Below are positions 1 through 7,719 of a DNA stretch of 48,468 nucleotides, in pieces; positions within the stretch are counted from its first letter, which is position 1, and each line of letters starts with the position of its first letter. Both the position numbers and the translations under genes were made by a program. The notes beneath the pieces are model-generated. The model ran no database searches and was not told the DNA's origin. It worked only from the letters and a program-made list of their open reading frames with translations. Source of the stretch: a bacterium (GTDB taxonomy: Bacteria; UBA10199; 2-02-FULL-44-16; JAAZCA01); assembly GCA_041648665.1 (NCBI GenBank), contig JBAZOP010000014.1, forward strand, positions 1 through 48,468, written 5' to 3'.

Positions 1-145
1 ACCGCAAGGCCCGGCCATGCCAAGACAACTCCACGGTGAAGCGCATTGTGCCGTTTCATTGTCACCAGTTAGGAGTTTAGTCATGGCCTACGATGTCGCA
101 TTGCAAGACGACCACGGAACAGGGAGTTTCGACGATCTTGCGAAG
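1..145. repeat. terminal redundancy, left copy
   Basis: This stretch is repeated at 48324-48468 with three substitutions (positions 127, 135 and 136). It contains the leader, ribosome binding site and first 21 codons of the major capsid gene. It most likely reflects a circular assembly opened at an arbitrary point, not the packaged ends, because it cuts a structural gene. True packaged ends cannot be told from this. Confidence 0.9.
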
Positions 146-1075
146 AAAACCTTCCTGTCGAACGTCGTGCGCGCGTTCGTTCGCTCGCTGCGCGCGGCGG
201 ACTTTGTGAGCATGGCCCCGATTTCCGGCAAGACGAGCGAAGACTACATTCGCATCGTCCCCGAAGTCACCCCGGAAATTCACGATCCGAACGCTGAGAT
301 CGCCGGGCAGACGCTCGAAAAGACGGTCGGCACCGTCCGCATCGAGGACAAGGAAACCATCGCTGCGGTCTACCTGTCCAAGCGCGACGCGCTCATTTCC
401 CACTACGACGAGAAGGGTGAGACCGCGTTCGCCTGCGGCTACTCCCTGGCCAAGCAGGTGGATGAGCACGTGCTCCGACAGTTGATCGTCGCCGCCCAGA
501 CTTCCGCCAGCGGCAACTTCAAGGGCGGGCAGTCCGTGTCCGAGACCGGGACGTTCGCTACGATCTTCGGAATCACCACGCCGTCCGTGACAGCCTCCAA
601 GCTGTTGCAGACCGCCATTCAGAAGCTCGACCTCCAGTTCTACCAGGACGATGTTCCCGAAAATGAGCAGAAGGTCATCTTCTGCCGACCGGACATCAAA
701 CTGGCGCTGCGGCAGGACGACACGCTGATGAGCCGCGACTTCACGTCGCCGATGTTCGCCAACAAGGAGTTGGGGACATTGACGATGGTGGAAGGCCACC
801 CGGTCATCCCGACGAACGCCTTCCCGCGAAGCAGCTTCACCGCCGTCACGACCGGCCCGACCAAGCAGGGGACTTACGTGTACATCCCCGACGCCAGCAA
901 GGTGGCGATGGTCGTCGCCAGCAGGCAGGCCCTCAAGGGCGTCATGGCCGAAGGCGTGACCGTCACGATTGACTGGATACCGGTGCGGCGTTCGTGGCTG
1001 TGCACAGCCGCCATCATGAAGGGGTTGGACACGTACCGGCCCGAATGCGCCGGGATCGTGGTGTCCAGCGCGTAG
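83..1075 (+). CDS. major capsid protein (T7 gp10-like)
   Basis: 330 residues. The role is inferred from position directly after portal and scaffold genes, size, and a typical capsid layout: N-terminal alpha arm, then a mixed alpha/beta body with PENEQKVIFCRPD and the C-terminal ADTIDW-like strand (VTVTIDWIPVRR). I chose ATG 83 because TAGGAG lies a few bases upstream. An ATG at 17 in the same frame has no ribosome binding site. A hairpin terminator follows directly, as after T7 gene 10. The start of this gene is repeated at the right end of the window with two amino-acid changes near residues 15-18. The fold assignment is by context; sequence identity to a named capsid family was not tested. 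Confidence 0.85.
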   Translation: MAYDVALQDDHGTGSFDDLAKKTFLSNVVRAFVRSLRAADFVSMAPISGKTSEDYIRIVPEVTPEIHDPNAEIAGQTLEKTVGTVRIEDKETIAAVYLSKRDALISHYDEKGETAFACGYSLAKQVDEHVLRQLIVAAQTSASGNFKGGQSVSETGTFATIFGITTPSVTASKLLQTAIQKLDLQFYQDDVPENEQKVIFCRPDIKLALRQDDTLMSRDFTSPMFANKELGTLTMVEGHPVIPTNAFPRSSFTAVTTGPTKQGTYVYIPDASKVAMVVASRQALKGVMAEGVTVTIDWIPVRRSWLCTAAIMKGLDTYRPECAGIVVSSA

Positions 1076-1088
1076 TTCTCTTTTACTT

Positions 1089-1114
1089 GGGGCGGGGTGC
1101 TACATCCCCGCCCC
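1089..1114 (+). terminator. hairpin after capsid gene (T-phi-like position)
   Basis: A perfect 9-bp stem (GGGGCGGGG / CCCCGCCCC) with an 8-nt loop lies 14 bases after the capsid stop and is followed by GCGTTTCTCT. T7 has its phage-RNAP terminator T-phi in the same place, where it lowers expression of the genes downstream of capsid. The short T tract makes it a moderate terminator at best; it could also protect the capsid mRNA 3' end. Confidence 0.65.
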
Positions 1115-1141
1115 GCGTTTCTCTACGAAAGGAGATATCGC

Positions 1142-1351
1142 ATGGGCACGGCCCCGCCGAACAACACCAGCGCCTACGCCGCATACACCAGCAAGCAGAC
1201 GCTCATCCGTGACTTGCAGCAGGCGTGTCGCAGCGATCCCCTCGTCATGGAGATCGTCTACCGCCTCAATCGTTCCAATCTCGCCGATGCGTCCATTACC
1301 GACGGAGCGACCGTTTACGGCACCGCCGGGTTCTGGGAATCGGCGGAATGA
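1142..1351 (+). CDS. small protein of unknown function
   Basis: 69 residues, start set by AAAGGAG eight bases upstream. N-terminal Ala/Thr/Ser-rich stretch, then an amphipathic helix (LIRDLQQACRSDPLVMEIVYRL). No transmembrane segment or known motif. It sits between capsid and the putative decoration protein and shares their operon, so a minor head or assembly role is possible. Function not recognised. Confidence 0.75.
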   Translation: MGTAPPNNTSAYAAYTSKQTLIRDLQQACRSDPLVMEIVYRLNRSNLADASITDGATVYGTAGFWESAE

Positions 1352-1375
1352 TCACTACCTGAAAGGAGCCTCGAA

Positions 1376-1993
1376 ATGTCGCAAGACAATCGCATTCAGT
1401 ACGGCCCGAAGAACGTGGCCTTCATTGACTCGGATGTTGGCATCGGCTGCATCGCCGGAGTGGGCGCTGTGCCCACCGCGCTGGCCGCCTATGTCACCGC
1501 CGACGAGTTCGGCGACGGCAAGAACCACCGGACGGTGCTGACCTGCACGGATTTGGAAGTTGCCACCGTGGACAACGGCACCGCAGGACACGGCGGGGGA
1601 ACCAAGATTTACGATTTCCCCAAAGGCCTGATCGCCACCGGCCCCGGAATCATCAAGGCTGACAGCATCGTCGTGGACGGCACCGGACTCCCGAACGATG
1701 CCGCGTTCGTCCTCTCCGTTGGTTCTGTCGTTGCGACCAGCGTGGTCGTGACACTCACCGGCACGATGGCCGACATCATTGACCAGTTGTCGCTCACGCT
1801 ATCCACCAGCGTCAGTTGCGTCAACAACAATTCGTCCGTTCTGGGCCTGAGCATCATTGACGGCAGCGGCACCGCCGTTGACGCCTACCTGAACGTCTCC
1901 GGCACGGCAGGCTCCCTGGACGCCGACGGGACGCTCACCTTCACCGGCAAGATCGAGATCAACTGGACCAACCTCGGTTACTCCGGCGAATGA
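1376..1993 (+). CDS. putative capsid decoration / head protein
   Basis: 205 residues, with GAAAGGAG before the ATG. The composition is rich in Gly, Thr, Val and Ser, with many predicted beta strands (VVATSVVVTLTG, GTLTFTGKIEINW), no signal peptide and no membrane helix. It has the look of beta-rich capsid-associated or fibre-base proteins and lies two genes downstream of capsid. It overlaps the next gene, a glycosyltransferase, by four bases (ATGA), so the two are translationally coupled; it could therefore also be a glycosylation substrate. Function is inferred from context only. Confidence 0.7.
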   Translation: MSQDNRIQYGPKNVAFIDSDVGIGCIAGVGAVPTALAAYVTADEFGDGKNHRTVLTCTDLEVATVDNGTAGHGGGTKIYDFPKGLIATGPGIIKADSIVVDGTGLPNDAAFVLSVGSVVATSVVVTLTGTMADIIDQLSLTLSTSVSCVNNNSSVLGLSIIDGSGTAVDAYLNVSGTAGSLDADGTLTFTGKIEINWTNLGYSGE

Positions 1994-2805
1994 GCATGTT
2001 CGATAAGGTCTACGTTCTGAATCTGGACCGTAGACCTGAACGCTTGCGGTCGTTCTGGAAGGGCTACTCGCAGTCCGGGTGGCCCTTCCAGACGCCGGAG
2101 CGCGTATCCGGGCTGGACGGCTCCAAACTGCCCCTTCCCGCATGGTGGACGCAAACCGGCGGGGCGCTCGGCTGCCTGTTCTCTTACTTCCGCATCTTTG
2201 AAGATGCTATCACCCACGGACACGATGCCATATTCGTGTTCGAGGATGATTGCACCTTCTCTGCGGACTGTTCGGAGCGCATCTTGCCGTTCATGGACTC
2301 TGTGCCCTCAGATTGGGAACAGATTTACTTGGGCGGACTCCTGCGCGGAATGATCAAGTACCCGCCTTCGCAGGTGAATGAACACGTGGTAGCGTTGCGC
2401 GGAATTACAGGGACATGGGCGACCGGCTATCGCCTTCCCTTCATGCAGAAGTGGTACAAGTGGGCTTGGGAGCATCTCTACAATGCGCGCCCGCTGGGCG
2501 GCAAATGTCACTTGGACTGGATGTTCTGTTCCTATCAGTGCGAGTTTGCGCCGAAGGTCTACGCGCCGCACCCGTGGATCTGCGGCATGATGCCCGGCGC
2601 ATCGGATATATGCTGGCGCGTCTACTCGCGCGAACACTTCTTCAACTGGACGGACAACCACGTTGACCTGAACTCGGAAATTATCTCCGCCGTCAACGAC
2701 CAGGTGCTATTCCCGCTGGCGCAACTGAACTTCAACTGCGGCAATGGCCCGTTCAGCGGAGAGGTATCCTGGGGCGTTCGCAAGGCCATACCGCAGGCTT
2801 CTTAG
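1990..2805 (+). CDS. family 25-type glycosyltransferase
   Basis: 271 residues. Hallmarks of the GT25 (LgtB/Lex2-type, LPS galactosyl- or glucosyltransferase) family are visible: YVLNLDRRPERL at the N terminus, GALGCLFSYFRIFEDAI in the middle and the metal-binding FVFEDDCTF motif near residue 80. GT25 enzymes transfer sugars from nucleotide-sugar donors, usually to glycans of lipooligosaccharide, and in eukaryotes to hydroxylysine of collagen. The start overlaps the preceding gene by ATGA. Its place among virion genes argues for modification of a virion component, though host LPS alteration is the alternative. Soluble; no membrane anchor seen. Confidence 0.85.
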   Translation: MSMFDKVYVLNLDRRPERLRSFWKGYSQSGWPFQTPERVSGLDGSKLPLPAWWTQTGGALGCLFSYFRIFEDAITHGHDAIFVFEDDCTFSADCSERILPFMDSVPSDWEQIYLGGLLRGMIKYPPSQVNEHVVALRGITGTWATGYRLPFMQKWYKWAWEHLYNARPLGGKCHLDWMFCSYQCEFAPKVYAPHPWICGMMPGASDICWRVYSREHFFNWTDNHVDLNSEIISAVNDQVLFPLAQLNFNCGNGPFSGEVSWGVRKAIPQAS

Positions 2806-2859
2806 GGCGCGCCCCGGTTGACGCCGCCCTTCCGTCAACAAGCCCAACGGGGCGCGCCC
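2805..2859. repeat. nested inverted repeat upstream of serine-rich gene
   Basis: Outer arms GGGCGCGCCCCG (2805-2816) and CGGGGCGCGCCC (2848-2859) are a perfect 12-bp match. Inside them GTTGACG (2817-2823) pairs with CGTCAAC (2833-2839). The RNA would form a very stable stem with an inner hairpin. It begins in the stop codon of the glycosyltransferase gene. There is no U tract, so it is more likely an mRNA stability or partial-termination element than a classic terminator. Confidence 0.75.
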
Positions 2860-2925
2860 GCCCCCTGATAGCTGGAGGAGAGGCATGTGCCGACCATCAT
2901 TCACGTGGAAGAAGGAGTAACGTCC

Positions 2926-3960
2926 ATGTCGGGAGCGACCGTCGTACAGTTCACCAGCGCGGGCCGCGATAATCTGTCCATCGCTGTCGCCGCGGCCTAT
3001 CTGGCTGGCCCGCCCACCCCCGAAACGCCTGAAGCCCTGCGCTACGGCGCGACGGTCATTGAGATTGACTCGACGGAACTGAACCTTCTCGCCTACAATA
3101 TTGCCTCCGCCATCGGCTCGCAGTCCGACAGCACCAGTGTTTCAGTCAGTGAAAGCCCGTCGCTGAGCGAGTCCAACAGCGATTCCGTGAGCGTGAGCGA
3201 TTCCGAGTCGGAGTCCGATTCGGGCAGCGTGTCGAACTCCAACAGCGTCAGCGCATCGGACAGCGTCAGCCTGTCGGGCAGCAACAGCACGTCCGTTTCT
3301 ACGTCGAACAGCGTCAGCCAATCGCCCTCAATTTCAACATCGAACAGCGTAAGCGCGTCGAACAGCGTGAGCACGTCCAATAGTGTCAGCGCGTCCAACA
3401 GCGTCAGCGCGTCCAACAGTGTCAGTGCATCCAACAGTGTCAGTGCATCCAACAGTGTCAGTGCGTCGAACAGCGTGAGCGCATCGAACAGTGTGAGCCA
3501 GTCGCCCTCAATTTCGACCTCTAACAGCGTGTCGGTAAGCAACTCCGAGAGCACCAGCGATTCCACTTCCGTTTCCGCAAGCAACAGCCCATCCCTGAGC
3601 GTGTCGAACTCCGTGTCTGTCAGCAACAGCGAATCGGCCAGCGAAAGCGCGTCCGAGAGTGCAAGCGAGTCCACGTCGGAGAGCGCGAGCGATTCTACGT
3701 CGGTTTCCGTGAGCAACAGTCCATCCCTGAGCGAATCCAACTCGGAGTCGGCCTCAAACAGCGAAAGCGCATCCGAGAGCGCAAGCGAATCGGCTTCAGA
3801 GTCTACCAGCAACAGCACATCGCAAAGCCCATCCATTTCCACGTCAAACAGCGTGAGTGCATCCAACAGCCTTTCAGTCTCGAACTCGAACAGCGTGTCC
3901 GTCTCGAACAGCAACTCCGAGTCGGACAGCACCAGCACATCCGCTTCAGAGGCCGCGTAA
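2926..3960 (+). CDS. serine-rich repeat protein 1
   Basis: 344 residues. Residues 1 to about 65 form a non-repetitive, mildly hydrophobic head (VVQFTSAGRDNLSIAVAAAYL...). The remainder is an alternating serine array of the type SNSVSxS with Ser at nearly every second position and Val, Ala, Asn, Glu, Thr, Asp or Pro between. Serine is encoded by all six codons in mixed order. ATG 2926 has AAGGAG eight bases upstream. A GTG at 2887 in the same frame would add 13 residues. Such arrays are typical of heavily O-glycosylated adhesin stalks (streptococcal SRR proteins). The gene lies between virion genes and next to glycosyltransferases, so a glycosylated fibre or head decoration is proposed. It abuts the next gene with no gap. 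Confidence 0.8.
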   Translation: MSGATVVQFTSAGRDNLSIAVAAAYLAGPPTPETPEALRYGATVIEIDSTELNLLAYNIASAIGSQSDSTSVSVSESPSLSESNSDSVSVSDSESESDSGSVSNSNSVSASDSVSLSGSNSTSVSTSNSVSQSPSISTSNSVSASNSVSTSNSVSASNSVSASNSVSASNSVSASNSVSASNSVSASNSVSQSPSISTSNSVSVSNSESTSDSTSVSASNSPSLSVSNSVSVSNSESASESASESASESTSESASDSTSVSVSNSPSLSESNSESASNSESASESASESASESTSNSTSQSPSISTSNSVSASNSLSVSNSNSVSVSNSNSESDSTSTSASEAA

Positions 3961-4719
3961 ATGGCCCTGCTCCCCACAGGAAACGTCGGCGGAGATGTCG
4001 TCGGCCCGTCAACCGCCGTAGATTCCGATCTCGCATCCTTCAACGGCGCGACAGGCAAGATCATTAAAGACAGCGGCTTGGCCGTGGTCACTACGCTCGG
4101 CACACCCGGCACGGACTCCCAAATACCAACGGCAAAAGCAGTCCGAACTGCCATCACTTCCGGTGTTAATGACCACGGCTCGCTTACCGGATTGACCGAC
4201 GATGACCATACTCAGTACACGAAGAAGGCCACGCTTGCGGCGAAGGGCAGCATGTACGCCGCCAGTGCGGCCAGCACCCCCGCCGAAGTGGCCGTTGGCG
4301 CAAACGGCACCGCCCTTGTCGCCGACAGTGCTCAGGCGGCAGGCGTCAAGTTCGCCGTGCAGTATGACACATGGAATATCCTCATCGGGGACGGCGTAAA
4401 TGAAATCCCGACAGGCGTTCTGGGATATATCCGCATGGACTACGCGGGCGCGATAGATTCCGTCGCGCTGTATGCGAAAGAGTCCGGGTCGCTGGCCGTG
4501 GATATCTGGAAGGACGTTCACGCCAACTTCCCGCCCACCGATGCCGACAGCATTACCGCATCCGCGCCGCCTACCCTGAGCGCGGAACAGTCCACGGAGA
4601 ACACCGCCCTTACCGGGTGGACCAAGACCTTCGCCGCCGGCGACGTGTTCGCGTTCAACGTGGATAGCGTGGACACCATCACACAGGCGACGCTCTGCCT
4701 GAAGGTACACCGAACATGA
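3961..4719 (+). CDS. tail/head fibre-like protein
   Basis: 252 residues. The N-terminal half carries motifs common in phage fibre proteins: a DGATGK-like turn (FNGATGKIIKDSGL), QIPTAKAVRTAI, and GSLTGLTDDDHTQYT, which is the trimeric-fibre shaft motif seen in many short fibres. The C-terminal part (about 140-252) is beta-rich and resembles a receptor or carbohydrate-binding head. It lies exactly between the two serine-rich genes: its ATG follows the upstream stop directly and its stop overlaps the downstream start (ATGA). The three are thus one translational unit and probably parts of one appendage. No signal peptide. Confidence 0.7.
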   Translation: MALLPTGNVGGDVVGPSTAVDSDLASFNGATGKIIKDSGLAVVTTLGTPGTDSQIPTAKAVRTAITSGVNDHGSLTGLTDDDHTQYTKKATLAAKGSMYAASAASTPAEVAVGANGTALVADSAQAAGVKFAVQYDTWNILIGDGVNEIPTGVLGYIRMDYAGAIDSVALYAKESGSLAVDIWKDVHANFPPTDADSITASAPPTLSAEQSTENTALTGWTKTFAAGDVFAFNVDSVDTITQATLCLKVHRT

Positions 4720-5948
4720 TTATCGTACACTTCGCTTCCGGCAGCACAGTCGGCGTCTCGAACAGCCTGTCCGTGTCCCTGAGCGAATCCACGTCGGAAT
4801 CGTTGAGCACGTCCAACTCGACCAGCGACAGCGTATCGCAGAGTCCTTCCATCAGCACGTCCAACAGCGTCTCCCTATCGGACAGTGTAAGCGATTCGCA
4901 GAGCCATTCGGGCAGTCTGTCCACATCGCGCAGCACCAGTAGTTCAACATCAAACAGCGTATCGCAGTCCGCCTCGATTTCCACGTCCAATAGCGTCAGC
5001 ACGTCCAATAGTATCAGTGCGTCCAATTCTGTCTCAACAAGCCAGAGTGCATCGAACTCATCCTCTATCAGCGCGAGCCAGTCCCCGTCCATATCGACCT
5101 CCAACAGCGTGTCGCATTCCGATAGCTTGTCTGTCTCTAACTCTAACAGCGTATCACATTCCAACAGTCTGTCGGTGTCCAACTCAGACAGCCTGTCCGT
5201 GTCGAATAGCAACTCCGTTTCCACGTCGGAGAGTGCGAGCGATTCTACGTCGGTTTCCGCGAGTAACAGCCCATCCCTCAGCGTGTCTAACTCTGAGTCC
5301 GTCAGCAACAGCACGTCCAACAGCGTGTCGCAAAGCAACTCTACGTCCACATCAGCCAGTGAGTCCTCGTCTGAAAGCACATCGAACAGCGTGTCTCACT
5401 CCAATAGCCTTTCAGTTTCTAACTCCAACAGCGTTTCCAACAGCAACTCGCTATCCGTGTCCAACTCGGATTCAATCAGCCTGAGCAACTCCGATTCCAT
5501 CAGCGTGTCTAACAGCAACTCCGAAAGCGACAGCACCAGCGCGTCCGCATCCGCCGCAGCCGTTTGCCCATCTTCCTGCGAGGCGTGCGCCGGCAGTTAC
5601 TACACGGACATCAGCGCCTTCGACGGCGCGTGTGGGTCCGGTGCTTTTGTGGGCGTGGAAGAGTACGTGCGCTACCCAGATAGGTGTTGGTGGGCACCAC
5701 AGGCAACCTATTTCGACGATGATACTGTACCGGCCTTTACGTTGTTCACCGATGTCGGCGTTGGGCTTCAGTGCGGCACAGACTACGCCGGCAAGTGGTC
5801 GTTGTACTTCCAAATGTTCGACAACAATACAGAGGAGGTCGTCGGATGGGCGCTCTACGCACTGGACGCCCAGCCTTGCCCTGACAACATCTATACGCTC
5901 GTGGACAGTCTCGGCGCGGGCTGGCCCGAGACAATTCTGGTCTACTGA
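4716..5948 (+). CDS. serine-rich repeat protein 2 with Cys-containing head domain
   Basis: 410 residues. About residues 10-280 are a serine-alternating array (SNSVSHSNSLSVSNSDS-like) closely similar in style to the protein at 2926. The C-terminal 125 residues form a separate globular region starting with CPSSCEACAGSYYTD and holding six cysteines, many aromatics and a WSLYFQMFDNN strand. The domain order is the reverse of protein 1 (array then head), so this looks like a stalk with a distal binding domain. Cysteines close together suggest zinc or disulfides. Likely a virion fibre or spike; a glycosylation target is inferred from neighbouring glycosyltransferases. Confidence 0.8.
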   Translation: MIIVHFASGSTVGVSNSLSVSLSESTSESLSTSNSTSDSVSQSPSISTSNSVSLSDSVSDSQSHSGSLSTSRSTSSSTSNSVSQSASISTSNSVSTSNSISASNSVSTSQSASNSSSISASQSPSISTSNSVSHSDSLSVSNSNSVSHSNSLSVSNSDSLSVSNSNSVSTSESASDSTSVSASNSPSLSVSNSESVSNSTSNSVSQSNSTSTSASESSSESTSNSVSHSNSLSVSNSNSVSNSNSLSVSNSDSISLSNSDSISVSNSNSESDSTSASASAAAVCPSSCEACAGSYYTDISAFDGACGSGAFVGVEEYVRYPDRCWWAPQATYFDDDTVPAFTLFTDVGVGLQCGTDYAGKWSLYFQMFDNNTEEVVGWALYALDAQPCPDNIYTLVDSLGAGWPETILVY

Positions 5949-5958
5949 GGAGAGTCAC

Positions 5959-6174
5959 ATGGTGTTTACCAAGGCGGAATTAGCGGCCAAGCGAGTCGCC
6001 GCTGAGGCTTATATCAATGCGCGGTGGGCGAAGCAGGTCAACGCGATTCTCGGACCGGACGCCGACGCAACAATGCGCGAGGCGGCCATTGTAAGACTGG
6101 TCCAGGCCGGGGTGCTCACGGCATTTCGCGCAGCCCCCGTAGCGAAGGAGTTGGGCCTTGCTGTCGGCCAGTAA
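5959..6174 (+). CDS. small alpha-helical protein
   Basis: 71 residues, ATG preceded by GAGGAGAG. Predicted almost entirely helical (KAELAAKRVAAEAYINARW, ATMREAAIVRLVQAGVL). No cysteines, no membrane segment. It overlaps a further small gene. No family recognised. Confidence 0.7.
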   Translation: MVFTKAELAAKRVAAEAYINARWAKQVNAILGPDADATMREAAIVRLVQAGVLTAFRAAPVAKELGLAVGQ

Positions 6175-6313
6175 ACTGAAAGCGCTTGAGCCGCGCCCCG
6201 CCGCGCGCGTGTTGCACGGCGGCTGCTGCCATGCCGACCCGTACACTCCCGAAGAACTCGCCAAAGCTGCCGCTCGCAAGGCCGCACTTGACAAGACGCC
6301 GGCGGTCGGGTAA
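6158..6313 (+). CDS. small protein, TTG start
   Basis: 51 residues starting at TTG 6158, which has AAGGAG seven bases upstream inside the end of the preceding gene. Contains a CCH motif (HGGCCHADPYTPEEL) and a basic helix. It fills the interval before the large glycosyltransferase. The start codon and small size make this a moderate call; function unknown. Confidence 0.5.
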   Translation: MLSASKLKALEPRPAARVLHGGCCHADPYTPEELAKAAARKAALDKTPAVG

Positions 6314-6334
6314 ACTCCCCTGCGTGGAGGGTAC

Positions 6335-7396
6335 ATGAAGGCGATACGGGCGGGTGTCGTTATTCCCTCGCGAAACGAGGGCGACTGGTTGCGGCGCACG
6401 GCGGAATCCGTCCGCGATACCGTACCCCCGTCATGGGATATCTGGCATGTAGACGACGCCAGCGAACGCCCGGAACCCGACCTCTCCGACCTGAACGTGC
6501 GCGAATGCCCGCAGCCTCGCAGAATTGGCGCGGCGCGCGCACGGGCAGTCGGCATCTACAATGCCCTGCAAGACCCTTCTGTGCAGGGCGCGGTCACGTG
6601 CGATTCCCATATGCTCTTTGGCGCGGGGGAAGCACTGGGCGCGCTGATTGAAGAAAATCAGCGTTTTGTCACACACAAGGCGTTGCCCAAAGACTACACG
6701 CCCCCGATGTGGGAAGCGCAAGTCCATGTAGCCGAAGACAAGTTGCTTCGACTGATGCAAGTGGCCGTCGAGCATGACTGTTTCGCCTACCTGTCCCCCT
6801 GCCGTCAAGGCCCGGCGACTCTGAATGTCGAGAATGGGCTGTATCGCGCGCGCTACACGCTTGCGCGCGGGCCGATGCCCGCAGAACTGCCCACCGCCGC
6901 ATTCAACGGCGGCTGCTATGCCGGAAGCAGAAACGCATGGGAGAGCATTGGCGGCTATCCGCAACTGCCGGGGCACTTCGGATTTGAGGAAGAAATCCTG
7001 TCCCTGCTGGCGGCGGCGCATCAGATTCCCATCGTCTGCCTCACGCAGATATCGCCGTGGCATCTATTCCGGTCGCAAGGCACGGACCCCATCCCATGCC
7101 CGTACTCAACGTCGGAAGACCGCGAACTGGACAATCTGGCCGCCGTCTATCGGCTGGCGTTCCCCGAAGATATGTGGCAACTGCGCTGGCGCAATACGCT
7201 GGCAAAGAACATCCTGCCAGGCCGCGTCCGCCCCGTGCCGGAGTACATTCTGCGCGAGGTAGAAAAGCCTGAGTTCACCGCATACCGCAACATGGTGCAG
7301 GAGGGCTTCGCATTGCGCGGAGACGCCCTGATCGCGGAACTGGACGCCAAGCGCGCGGCGGACCATGCGTTTCTTGAAGCGCGCGCGAAAGGATAG
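6335..7396 (+). CDS. GT-A glycosyltransferase resembling polypeptide GalNAc-transferases
   Basis: 353 residues, start set by GGAGGG. The N terminus is a family-2/27 GT-A nucleotide-sugar fold: AGVVIPSRNEGDWLRRTAESV, then HVDDAS, then a metal-binding CDSHMLF. This is a DxH motif, the form used by polypeptide GalNAc-transferases (GT27); most GT2 enzymes use DxD. A second family signature, GGCYAGSRNAWESIGGYP followed by FGFEEEIL, matches the acceptor-site block near residues 195-220. DxH enzymes of this type attach GalNAc to Ser/Thr of proteins. With serine-rich proteins in the same operon, the inferred role is initiation of O-glycosylation on them. The donor sugar is not known. Confidence 0.8.
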   Translation: MKAIRAGVVIPSRNEGDWLRRTAESVRDTVPPSWDIWHVDDASERPEPDLSDLNVRECPQPRRIGAARARAVGIYNALQDPSVQGAVTCDSHMLFGAGEALGALIEENQRFVTHKALPKDYTPPMWEAQVHVAEDKLLRLMQVAVEHDCFAYLSPCRQGPATLNVENGLYRARYTLARGPMPAELPTAAFNGGCYAGSRNAWESIGGYPQLPGHFGFEEEILSLLAAAHQIPIVCLTQISPWHLFRSQGTDPIPCPYSTSEDRELDNLAAVYRLAFPEDMWQLRWRNTLAKNILPGRVRPVPEYILREVEKPEFTAYRNMVQEGFALRGDALIAELDAKRAADHAFLEARAKG

Positions 7397-7401
7397 CGAC
7401 G

Positions 7402-7719
7402 ATGGTTATGATGGCGCCGACGATTGTGAAGGAAGCCAAAGACCCCTGCGTTGAGAAGGTTCACTGCTGCGGGCATGAAACCGGGATGCTGTTCAAGATT
7501 CAGGACAAGTTCGTGCTGATCCGTGATGACCCGAACCCGGAACATCGCGGGCGTCTGGCGACCGTAGGTTGCATTGTCGCCTACTGCCGTGGCAACGACT
7601 GTTACGCCGACCTCTACGAGAAGGAAGGGCTGACATTCAAGCCCTGGGTATTCGGGCGCGACACGCAGGTTGACGATCACCTGCGCCTGATAGCGCGGCA
7701 GGTCGAGGCCATGCAGTGA
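7402..7719 (+). CDS. Cys-rich small protein of unknown function
   Basis: 105 residues with AAGGA before the ATG. Five cysteines in two clusters (CVEKVHCCG; CIVAYCRGNDC) suggest metal binding. It reads well as a compact alpha/beta domain (MLFKIQDKFVLIRDDPNP). Its stop overlaps the GTG start of the methyltransferase gene (GTGA). Not recognised; found inside the glycan-modification block. Confidence 0.7.
   Translation: MVMMAPTIVKEAKDPCVEKVHCCGHETGMLFKIQDKFVLIRDDPNPEHRGRLATVGCIVAYCRGNDCYADLYEKEGLTFKPWVFGRDTQVDDHLRLIARQVEAMQ

Noticed and set aside
3093..4157. 354-residue open frame on the minus strand opposite the first serine-rich gene
   Set aside because: It stays open because the Ser/Val/Asn codon pattern of the plus strand has few reverse stops; no ribosome binding site, and the repeated LTLLDALTLFDA product is the mirror of the serine array.
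4679..5380. 233-residue minus-strand frame opposite the second serine-rich gene
   Set aside because: Same cause as above: mirror of a low-complexity array, no start signal, opposite to the operon.
2926..5948. Ice-nucleation or silk-like protein
   Set aside because: Period and residues do not match ice-nucleation repeats; glycosylated serine-rich stalk fits better with neighbouring glycosyltransferases.
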